From Thermotogae bacterium (GTDB lineage: Bacteria; Thermotogota; Thermotogae; Petrotogales; Kosmotogaceae): a stretch of 7,413 nt of DNA. The position numbers were made by a program, and so were the translations under genes. Below the pieces are notes generated by a model, which made no database searches, had not been told where the DNA came from, and worked only from the letters and a program-made list of their open reading frames with translations. The stretch spans positions 1-7,413 of the forward strand of contig QNAR01000077.1 of the NCBI GenBank assembly GCA_003643975.1, written 5' to 3'. Shown here piece after piece: positions 1-5,094 of this stretch. Within the stretch, counting starts at the first letter, position 1, and every line of letters begins with the position of its first letter.

Positions 1-770
1 AGTGTCAATACAGCTAAAAATGTCGTCAAAGAGGTATTCAAAGATCTTACTATAACATCATTAATACTCTTGTTGACAATTTCGGCTATGGTCTTGCTGC
101 CCATTTTTCTCATGTTTTCTCTGACCCTATCATAGACAACGATAGTATCATTCAAAGAATAACCGAGCAATGTAAGCAAAGCTGCTATTACCGGTGCGTT
201 TATCTCCATGCCAAAAAGACTGTAAAAGCCAAGTGTGATGAGCAAGTCATGCACTAGAGCAACAATTGCCCCAACACCGAAGGAGAACTGGAACCTTATC
301 GTTATATATAACAATATAAGCGCAACGGCAATTATTACAGCTGTCCAGGCATAGCCTTTTATTTCCTGAGCAGCGAAGCCTGAGATTCTATTGACAGAAA
401 GCATATCAGAAGAAGTAACGCCTTTGTCCGCCAATGCTTTGAGTATGGTATTCGCAAGTTCCGTATCGCTTTCAACATTAACGACTATTGAAAAGCGTGC
501 TTTTTCTTGCCCGCTTTCCGCCGAAAGGGGTTTCTGCTTTATAATTCTTGCTGAGCCAAAAATGGGATCCTCAGCGGAGAGTTCCGTTCTCATGTCTGCC
601 ACACTGAAATTTAGGTCCGGAACGAGTACACTGACTTCTGTACCTCCAGTGAAGTCGATTCCGAGGTTAAACCCCTTTACAAAGAAGAGTACGATCGAAA
701 TGAGGATAAGCAAAACAGATAAAAATACAAAAGCACGTCGTTTACCTACAAAATCTACGTTAAACCTCAT
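1..770 (-). CDS. secF: Protein translocase subunit SecF (3' end cut off by window edge)
   Basis: SecF is an inner-membrane RND-type partner of SecD. The pair uses the proton gradient to help SecYEG finish moving preproteins across the membrane. Translating leftward from the ATG at 770 gives 256 open codons before the edge, so perhaps 30-50 C-terminal residues are missing compared with the usual ~290-310. Visible: a first membrane segment at about residues 13-31, then the family motif GIDFTGGT at 37-44. A soluble loop follows to about 140, then membrane segments at about 143-160 and 168-205. VHDLL has its His at 174, GYSLNDTIVVYDR starts at 203 (Asp208), and RSLNTSLTT lies at 242-250. The start codon overlaps the secD stop by 4 bases (767-770). 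A strong ribosome-binding tract, GGAGGAGG (787-780), sits 9 bases upstream inside the secD 3' end, so translation is probably coupled to secD. Confidence 0.96.
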   Translation of the reverse strand, partial: MRFNVDFVGKRRAFVFLSVLLILISIVLFFVKGFNLGIDFTGGTEVSVLVPDLNFSVADMRTELSAEDPIFGSARIIKQKPLSAESGQEKARFSIVVNVESDTELANTILKALADKGVTSSDMLSVNRISGFAAQEIKGYAWTAVIIAVALILLYITIRFQFSFGVGAIVALVHDLLITLGFYSLFGMEINAPVIAALLTLLGYSLNDTIVVYDRVRENMRKMGSKTIAEIVNKSINDVIVRSLNTSLTTFLAVLT

Positions 771-2272
771 CTTGCCTCGCCTCCTCCGGTGCGGGTCTCT
801 TTAACATATCTTGCGGGTTTTATACTTCCAGACATCCCGGTGAGCATGGTTCTTGAGACCACCAAATTGGTAAACATGGCGCCTATTACACCAAGTATCA
901 ACGTTATGGCAAAACCTTTAACCGTACCCGTACCAAAGTAAAGAAGGACGAGACCGGCAATTATCGTCGTGAGGTTGGCATCGAATATGGTCCAGAAAAC
1001 TTTTCTGAAAGCGCTGTCAATAGCATTTTCAGGTGTCTTCCCAAGCCTGAGCTCTTCCTTTATCCTCTCGTATATGAGCACATTGCCGTCAACAGTGGTT
1101 CCTATGGTGAGGATTATACCTGCGATACCAGGCAGGGTTAAAATTGAACCAGTAGCTGAAAGCAATCCAAAAAGCAAAAGACTGTTGTAAACCAAAGCGA
1201 TATCAGCAACAAGCCCCATGATCCCATAGAAGATCACCATATAGATCATGACTACGATAAGACCGGCGATACCGGCCCAAAGAGCAGCCATGATAATGTC
1301 TCTACCTAATGTGGGTGAAAGTATCTGTTTATTGAAAGATGCCAATTCAACTGGCAGATTACCACTGCCTACGAGTATGGCAACTTCCTTTGCTTCATCG
1401 ATCGTCTGAAGACCAGTTATGACTGCACTACCCCCAGAAATTGGTTCGTCAACACCGGGAGCGATAATTACCCTGTCGTCAAGAACTATTGCCAGTCTGT
1501 TTTTAACATCACCAGAAGTGTAACTGGCCTTTTCGGCTGTTATTTTGTAGAAAGCATTCGCACCCTCACTGTTAAATTTAAGTGTTACCATGAATTTTCC
1601 CTGTCCCGGTCTCGGCTTTGGATTCACGCCAGGCTGGGCATCAGTGACAGAGCTACCGTTAAGCTCCATAAACTGGGTTCCTACCAGCACTTTGGGACTG
1701 ATAAGAAACCACGTCTGATTTCTGACACCGTTTTCAAGTTTTCCAAAATGAATATCCCGAAGCCAGTAGGGTTCTGCTCCTTGAAGTTTCCTTTTGCTGA
1801 CTTCAAAAAGAAGGTCAGAGGGAATTTGCGGTGTAGCTTCTCCAGTTTCAATATCTAAAACATCCGCAAAATAGAGTTTACCAGTACTACCTATCAAACG
1901 TTCAGCTTTTTCGATGTCGGTAATTCCGGGAATTTCGACTCTTACCCTTACCGGAGGTATATCCTGGCCATACTCAATTTTTGCAGTTACTTTCTCAACT
2001 GTCGCTTCAGTGAAACCGGCAGCATCAAGCCTTCGTCTTAGCACTTCGACGACTCTATCCGCAAGAGAATTGAGCTCCTCTTTTGGGGCTTGGGTTACCA
2101 TTTGGTATTCAAGCAACGCACCACCCTTGATATCAAGACCCAATCTTATGTTTGCCGCGATTTTAGATAGGAAAGTACCACCTTCTGCCCCTCCATGTGG
2201 AATGAGAAGAGGCAACAAAGCGAGAATTAGAACGATAACGCTAATTATAAGCCTTTTCTGGTTTGCTCTCAT
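767..2272 (-). CDS. secD: Protein translocase subunit SecD
   Basis: SecD (501 aa) pairs with SecF and YajC to drive late steps of Sec export using proton motive force. Segments in order: N-terminal membrane helix at about 7-25; the diagnostic LGLDIKGG at 44-51; a large extracytoplasmic P1 region to about 310; SPTLGRD at 319-325; then five predicted helices at about 326-348, 352-372, 375-393, 430-447 and 450-475. The proton-path motif at the TM4 end reads VDGNVLIYERIKEE (394-407), with the key acidic residue at Asp395. Most SecD proteins have Ala after that Asp; here it is Gly. The chain is shorter than E. coli SecD (615 aa), mainly in the periplasmic part. An in-frame TAA lies two codons before the ATG at 2272, so no upstream extension is possible. 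No Shine-Dalgarno tract stands at the normal distance; see the separate entry for 2273-2311. It lies between yajC (61-base gap) and secF (4-base overlap). Confidence 0.97.
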   Translation of the reverse strand: MRANQKRLIISVIVLILALLPLLIPHGGAEGGTFLSKIAANIRLGLDIKGGALLEYQMVTQAPKEELNSLADRVVEVLRRRLDAAGFTEATVEKVTAKIEYGQDIPPVRVRVEIPGITDIEKAERLIGSTGKLYFADVLDIETGEATPQIPSDLLFEVSKRKLQGAEPYWLRDIHFGKLENGVRNQTWFLISPKVLVGTQFMELNGSSVTDAQPGVNPKPRPGQGKFMVTLKFNSEGANAFYKITAEKASYTSGDVKNRLAIVLDDRVIIAPGVDEPISGGSAVITGLQTIDEAKEVAILVGSGNLPVELASFNKQILSPTLGRDIIMAALWAGIAGLIVVMIYMVIFYGIMGLVADIALVYNSLLLFGLLSATGSILTLPGIAGIILTIGTTVDGNVLIYERIKEELRLGKTPENAIDSAFRKVFWTIFDANLTTIIAGLVLLYFGTGTVKGFAITLILGVIGAMFTNLVVSRTMLTGMSGSIKPARYVKETRTGGGEAR

Positions 2273-2311
2273 GACTTATGCCCGCAAGTAACGGACAGAG
2301 CACCCCCTTTC
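2273..2311 (-). promoter_or_regulatory. secD translation-initiation region with hairpin
   Basis: The best purine tract before secD, GAAAGGGGG (2311-2303), lies 30 bases from the ATG, too far for a normal ribosome-binding site. Between them TGTCCG (2297-2292) can pair with CGGGCA (2284-2279): six pairs including one G-U, with a 7-base loop. Folding this 19-base hairpin leaves 11 unpaired bases between tract and start. The sequence and pairing are read directly. That the hairpin brings the tract within reach of the start codon is inference. The alternative is weak initiation helped only by GGGC (2283-2280), or coupling from yajC. Confidence 0.45.
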
Positions 2312-2330
2312 AAGATTTATTGTTAGAACA

Positions 2331-2705
2331 CTATTTTTTCTCTACATTAACCTCATTGGGGTTTTCACCTTTTCCAATGATAGCTGTTATGGAACGGCGT
2401 GTAACATCGATTTCCGATCCGTTGCCAGTTTTTACCCTTACGGTATTGTCCTTAATTGTAACGACTTTGCCCAGAATTCCGCCAGCGGTGACAATCCTGT
2501 CGCCGACTTTCAACTGCGACATCATCTGTTTAAATTGTTTTTCCCTTCTTCTCTGGGGCATAATAATCATAAAGTAAAAGAGTGCTACCATTATTATAAG
2601 CCAGACAAATATTCCCGAAAGCCCACCTACACCAGAAGTGGGAGCTGCGGGAGCTGGTTCCGATGTTACCGGAGCATAGGTTACAAATCCTAAAAACGGA
2701 AACAT
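2331..2705 (-). CDS. yajC: Preprotein translocase subunit YajC
   Basis: YajC is a small single-span membrane protein that associates with SecDF next to SecYEG. This copy has 124 residues: a short N-terminal region rich in Pro and Ala (11-23), one membrane helix at about 29-49, and the conserved basic border YFMIIMPQRRREK (44-56). A small cytoplasmic domain follows, with the family signature GDRIVTAGGILGKV (68-81). I chose the ATG at 2705 because AGGAGGT stands 6 bases upstream. An in-frame ATG at 2723 would add six residues but would place the ribosome-binding site inside the coding region. It is the first gene of the yajC-secD-secF operon, with a promoter about 30 bases upstream of the start. 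Size and motif order are normal for the family. Confidence 0.95.
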   Translation of the reverse strand: MFPFLGFVTYAPVTSEPAPAAPTSGVGGLSGIFVWLIIMVALFYFMIIMPQRRREKQFKQMMSQLKVGDRIVTAGGILGKVVTIKDNTVRVKTGNGSEIDVTRRSITAIIGKGENPNEVNVEKK

Positions 2706-2718
2706 GTTTATACCTCCT
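2706..2718 (-). promoter_or_regulatory. yajC ribosome-binding site (decides the start)
   Basis: Read on the minus strand, AGGAGGT (2718-2712) is followed by six bases and then ATG at 2705. This is close to the ideal anti-Shine-Dalgarno match and spacing. It selects the inner ATG over the one at 2723. Confidence 0.85.
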
Positions 2719-2740
2719 GTCAAATTAAAGCTCGATAAAG

Positions 2741-2769
2741 ATTTTACCAGATCGTCTATTTCAATTCAA
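2741..2769 (-). promoter_or_regulatory. Promoter of the yajC-secD-secF operon
   Basis: On the minus strand there is a -35 element TTGAAT (2769-2764), a 17-base spacer and a -10 element TAAAAT (2746-2741). The -10 is preceded by TG one base away, making it an extended -10. Transcription should begin near 2734, giving a leader of about 29 bases before yajC. Four of six -35 and five of six -10 positions match the sigma-70/sigma-A consensus. No competing site of this quality was seen upstream of yajC. Confidence 0.7.
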
Positions 2770-2781
2770 CCAACGAATTGA
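2761..2781. repeat. Inverted repeat over the yajC promoter -35, candidate operator
   Basis: TCAATTC (2761-2767) and GAATTGA (2775-2781) form a perfect 7-base inverted repeat with a 7-base spacer. It covers the whole -35 hexamer of the yajC promoter (2764-2769). It lies upstream of the predicted transcription start, so it would act as DNA and not as an RNA hairpin from that promoter. Size and placement suit a dimeric repressor site. AT-rich repeats of this size can also arise by chance, and no regulator gene is in the window. Confidence 0.4.
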
Positions 2782-2833
2782 TCTTCTGTAAAAGAAGCTG
2801 AAATGATCGCTACCATATCTGATCCTTCATCGG

Positions 2834-2862
2834 TTAAAACCCAGAGTTTGCTATGATATAAT
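2834..2862 (+). promoter_or_regulatory. Promoter of the frr-uppS-cdsA-alaS operon
   Basis: A perfect -10 TATAAT (2857-2862) is preceded by TGA (2854-2856), giving an extended -10. A weak -35, TTAAAA (2834-2839, four of six matches), lies 17 bases upstream. The extended -10 likely compensates for the weak -35. The predicted start is near 2868-2870, about 100 bases before the frr ATG. The element points away from the yajC promoter; the two -35 elements are about 65 bases apart. Confidence 0.7.
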
Positions 2863-2880
2863 TTGCACTAGAATGTGCAA
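2863..2880. repeat. Inverted repeat at the frr transcription start, candidate operator
   Basis: TTGCAC (2863-2868) and GTGCAA (2875-2880) form a perfect 6-base inverted repeat with a 6-base spacer. It begins immediately after the -10 hexamer, and the predicted start falls at its centre. The left arm would therefore not be in the transcript, which favours a protein-binding site over an RNA hairpin. It resembles a small helix-turn-helix repressor operator in size and place. It is not the CIRCE element (TTAGCACTC-N9-GAGTGCTAA). Confidence 0.4.
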
Positions 2881-2954
2881 CAAAAAAGCCTGAGAGAACA
2901 GATAAAAAAGAATGCTAATATATTAATGAACTCAAAGAACCCAAGATTAGGTAC

Positions 2955-2963
2955 AAAGGAGGA
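2955..2963 (+). promoter_or_regulatory. frr ribosome-binding site
   Basis: AAAGGAGGA ends 6 bases before the ATG at 2970, a near-perfect Shine-Dalgarno. It supports 2970 over the in-frame ATG at 2982 and implies strong initiation on the first gene of the operon. Confidence 0.9.
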
Positions 2964-2969
2964 TTAAAA

Positions 2970-3527
2970 ATGAAAAACACCATGCTAAAAGAAGCCGAAA
3001 GCAAAATGGAAAAAAGTGTTGAGAAAATAGCAGAAGAATTCAGCCATATGAGAACAGGCAGGCCTTCTCCCTCGCTGCTTGAAGAAATAAAAGTTGACTA
3101 CTACGGTGTTCCTACACCTGTAAATCAACTTGCGACGATAAACGTCTCTGAAGACCGCTCTTTAATCATCAAACCCTGGGAAAAGAACATGCTTCCAATC
3201 ATTGAAAAGGCTATACTCGCTTCCAATCTTGGCCTTACGCCCCTCAACGACGGGAACGTAATCAGGTTGAATTTCCCCGTCCCTACCACCGAACAGCGAG
3301 AAAAGTGGGTAAAGCTGGCAAAAGAAATCACCGAAAAAGGGAAAGTTGCCATCAGGAATATCCGGCGTGATTTCATCAAAGAAGCAAAAGAACTCCAAAA
3401 AGATGGAGACATGACCGAGGACGATTTGAAACGTTTTGAAGAGGAAATACAAAAACTCACCAACAAATACGTTGAAGAGATGGATAATCAGCTTGAGAAG
3501 AAAAAGAAAGAGATAATGGAGTTCTGA
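2970..3527 (+). CDS. frr: Ribosome recycling factor
   Basis: RRF acts in the cytoplasm with EF-G to split the post-termination 70S ribosome so subunits and mRNA can be reused. The 185 residues match the usual family length. Domain I, the three-helix bundle, is formed by about residues 1-29 and 107-185. Domain II, a small beta domain, lies at about 31-104. Visible signatures are MRTGRPSP (27-34), VDYYGVPTPVNQLA (42-55), NDGNVIRL (93-100) and TTEQREKW (106-113). The conserved ribosome-contact arginines fall at R110, R129 and R132, the same numbers as in E. coli RRF. The C-terminal helix is very rich in Lys and Glu, as in thermophile homologues, and the overall sequence is Thermotoga-like. It is the first gene of the operon, and its last codons carry the uppS ribosome-binding site. 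The usual upstream neighbours tsf and pyrH are absent. Confidence 0.98.
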   Translation: MKNTMLKEAESKMEKSVEKIAEEFSHMRTGRPSPSLLEEIKVDYYGVPTPVNQLATINVSEDRSLIIKPWEKNMLPIIEKAILASNLGLTPLNDGNVIRLNFPVPTTEQREKWVKLAKEITEKGKVAIRNIRRDFIKEAKELQKDGDMTEDDLKRFEEEIQKLTNKYVEEMDNQLEKKKKEIMEF

Positions 3528-3528
3528 A

Positions 3529-4230
3529 ATGAGCATCAAGCTTCCAGAACATCTGGCCATAATCATGGACGGAAACGGCCGATGGGCACAGCAACGTGGC
3601 TTAAACCGCGTTGAAGGTCATAAAGCTGGTGCCAAAATCGCTGAAAATGTTACCAGATGGTGTGCTAATTTGGGGCTAAAATATCTGACTCTTTATGCTT
3701 TTTCCACGGAAAATTGGAAACGCCCAAAGGAAGAAGTCAGGTTTCTTTTTCAGTTGATGGTTGATTATCTAAAAGATAGACTAAACCTGCTTCAGGAAGA
3801 ATCTATCAGGATCAGATTTATGGGTAGAGTTAACGAATTGGCTGAAGAAACAAGGAATTTTTGTAAATTCATGGAAGATGAAACTGCAGAGTGTAACAGG
3901 CTAAATCTTATAATAGCATTGAATTATGGTGGAAGGGCTGAAATAGTCGATGCCGTCAAAAAAATATTAAATGACAAACTAGAGCACATAGATGATGCAA
4001 TAATCCGAAGATATTTGTACTTGCCTGATTTGCCAGACCCGGATCTCATAGTCAGAACCTCTGGCGAAAAGAGACTGAGCAATTTTCTCTTGTGGCAAAG
4101 TTCTTATAGTGAGCTTTATTTTACTGATACTCTTTGGCCTGACTTTTCAAAAGATGAACTTACAAAGGCTCTTGAAGAATATTCGAAAAGAAAACGTAGA
4201 TATGGGGCTGTGATAGACAATGAAGAATAA
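3529..4230 (+). CDS. uppS: Undecaprenyl diphosphate synthase (cis-prenyltransferase)
   Basis: This enzyme adds eight isopentenyl diphosphate units in cis to farnesyl diphosphate to make undecaprenyl diphosphate, the lipid carrier for peptidoglycan and surface polymers. The 233 residues are family length. All conserved regions are present: MDGNGRWA (13-20), with the catalytic, Mg-binding Asp14 equivalent to E. coli Asp26; STENWKRP (59-66); LNYGGR (131-136); and the C-terminal block PDPDLIVRTSGEKRLSNF (169-186), whose Arg176, Arg182 and Ser184 contact the diphosphate of the second substrate. The following ELYF (195-198) includes the conserved Glu195. The ATG lies one base after the frr stop. 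GGAG (3518-3521) stands 7 bases upstream, inside frr. The gene overlaps cdsA by 11 bases. The exact product chain length cannot be read from sequence. Confidence 0.97.
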   Translation: MSIKLPEHLAIIMDGNGRWAQQRGLNRVEGHKAGAKIAENVTRWCANLGLKYLTLYAFSTENWKRPKEEVRFLFQLMVDYLKDRLNLLQEESIRIRFMGRVNELAEETRNFCKFMEDETAECNRLNLIIALNYGGRAEIVDAVKKILNDKLEHIDDAIIRRYLYLPDLPDPDLIVRTSGEKRLSNFLLWQSSYSELYFTDTLWPDFSKDELTKALEEYSKRKRRYGAVIDNEE

Positions 4231-5071
4231 AGAAGTTGGTATAAGGCTGGTTACCGCTTTTTTGGTAGCCCCTTTTGTAGTTCTGTGCTTTGTCAATTAT
4301 TATTCGCTCATAGGATTGGTTGCAACGGTTACTATGTTCGCAAGCTTTGAATATGTGAATTTCAGTCTCAGAGAATTCAAGCACACGGTCTTACGGCTGG
4401 CATATGTTGGCATTACGACTTTAAATACCGTGCTTTATGGGTTGTTACTGGATAAACTCAACCTTTTTGGTGATACAAAGCGGCGACCCGAGCTTCTTTT
4501 TAGTTTGTCATTTATTACTATAATTACATTGACCATTCTAACCATAAACGATACAAGGAAGGCCAAGTTATTTGCCGTGAATGGCACTTTACCTCTGATT
4601 TATGTTTCATTGTGCCTTTCTTTCTTTTTCCCGCTGTACATACATTTTGGACCCTTTATAGCGCTGTTGAATCTTCTTTCTGTGTGGGTTTTCGATGCGG
4701 GAGCGTATTTTACTGGCATCAGGTTCGGTAAAATCAGGATATCACCTTCATATAGTCCCAAGAAGAGTCTTGAAGGAGCTATTGGTGGATACCTTTTCAC
4801 CGTTTTTTTCATCTGGTTGTATGGATTAACTGTGAATCTACTTAATCCGAGCTTCAATTTAATCGGTGTTGGTGAGATACTCCTTCTTCCCATGGCAGTA
4901 GCCGTTTTTGGAACTGTGGGCGATATAGCAGAGTCAGCCTTCAAAAGGTTTCACAATGTAAAAGATTCTGGCAATATCTTACCCGGCCACGGCGGGATGC
5001 TGGATCGAATAGATGGTTTGCTTTTTGTTACACCGATATTTTACATACTCATGATTTTATTGAACAGTTGA
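4220..5071 (+). CDS. cdsA: Phosphatidate cytidylyltransferase (CDP-diglyceride synthase)
   Basis: CdsA makes CDP-diacylglycerol from CTP and phosphatidic acid in the membrane, the precursor for bacterial phospholipids. The 283 residues are strongly hydrophobic, with about eight predicted membrane segments (roughly 9-45, 57-77, 92-110, 117-160, 190-209, 217-236 and 266-282; the longer stretches hold two). The C-terminal family signature is complete: SAFKRFHNVKDSG (239-251) followed by LPGHGGMLDRID (254-265), with metal-binding Asp residues at 249, 262 and 265. Upstream, DAGAYFTGIRFG (159-170) and SPKKSLEGAIGG (179-190) match the family's D-x-x-A-Y and SPKKT-x-EG motifs. The ATG at 4220 lies inside the uppS end. 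No clear Shine-Dalgarno precedes it, only GGGG (4204-4207) 12 bases away, so initiation is probably coupled to uppS termination. The N-terminal half is poorly conserved, as is usual. Confidence 0.95.
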   Translation: MKNKEVGIRLVTAFLVAPFVVLCFVNYYSLIGLVATVTMFASFEYVNFSLREFKHTVLRLAYVGITTLNTVLYGLLLDKLNLFGDTKRRPELLFSLSFITIITLTILTINDTRKAKLFAVNGTLPLIYVSLCLSFFFPLYIHFGPFIALLNLLSVWVFDAGAYFTGIRFGKIRISPSYSPKKSLEGAIGGYLFTVFFIWLYGLTVNLLNPSFNLIGVGEILLLPMAVAVFGTVGDIAESAFKRFHNVKDSGNILPGHGGMLDRIDGLLFVTPIFYILMILLNS

Positions 5072-5077
5072 ACATCT

Positions 5078-5094
5078 GAGGAGGGCTTACGGTG
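5078..5094 (+). promoter_or_regulatory. alaS ribosome-binding site with GTG start
   Basis: GAGGAGGG (5078-5085) is followed by six bases and GTG (5092-5094). The in-frame ATG at 5101 would be 15 bases away. Spacing therefore favours the GTG start, adding three residues to the protein. Confidence 0.75.

Larger units (their letters stand above)
2863..2969 (+). other. A-rich leader of the frr operon
   Basis: From the predicted start to frr there are about 100 bases with no convincing ORF and no stable hairpin. The stretch is rich in A, with A6 runs at 2882-2887 and 2904-2909, and holds a 10-base AT palindrome TAATATATTA (2916-2925). No riboswitch fold or terminator was recognised. A second -10-like sequence, TGCTAATAT (2913-2921), is present but has no good -35. 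Confidence 0.5.

Noticed and set aside
391..804. 137-codon plus-strand ORF opposite the secF start and secD end
   Set aside because: It is antisense to conserved sec genes with no ribosome-binding site. It is explained by the secF reading frame.
2241..2303. 20-codon GTG-started leader ORF overlapping the secD start
   Set aside because: The GTG is part of the ribosome-binding tract itself, so it has no site of its own. The peptide shows no arrest-peptide features.
2783..2797. Small hairpin CTTCT-N5-AGAAG
   Set aside because: It is only five AT-leaning pairs, lies upstream of both transcript starts and has no link to a promoter element. It is likely chance.
2803..2856. 17-codon ATG ORF on the plus strand in the intergenic region
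   Set aside because: It has no ribosome-binding site and lies across the frr promoter, upstream of the predicted transcript start.
2863..2880. CIRCE/HrcA operator or an intrinsic terminator
   Set aside because: The arms and spacing differ from CIRCE. There is no U-tract downstream on either strand in the right orientation for a terminator.
2913..2921. Second frr promoter with TGCTAATAT as an extended -10
   Set aside because: The -10 matches only four of six positions and no -35 stands at 16-18 bases. The TATAAT upstream is far better.
3162..3566. 134-codon minus-strand ORF opposite frr
   Set aside because: It is the antisense shadow of a highly conserved gene, with no ribosome-binding site and no recognisable protein features.
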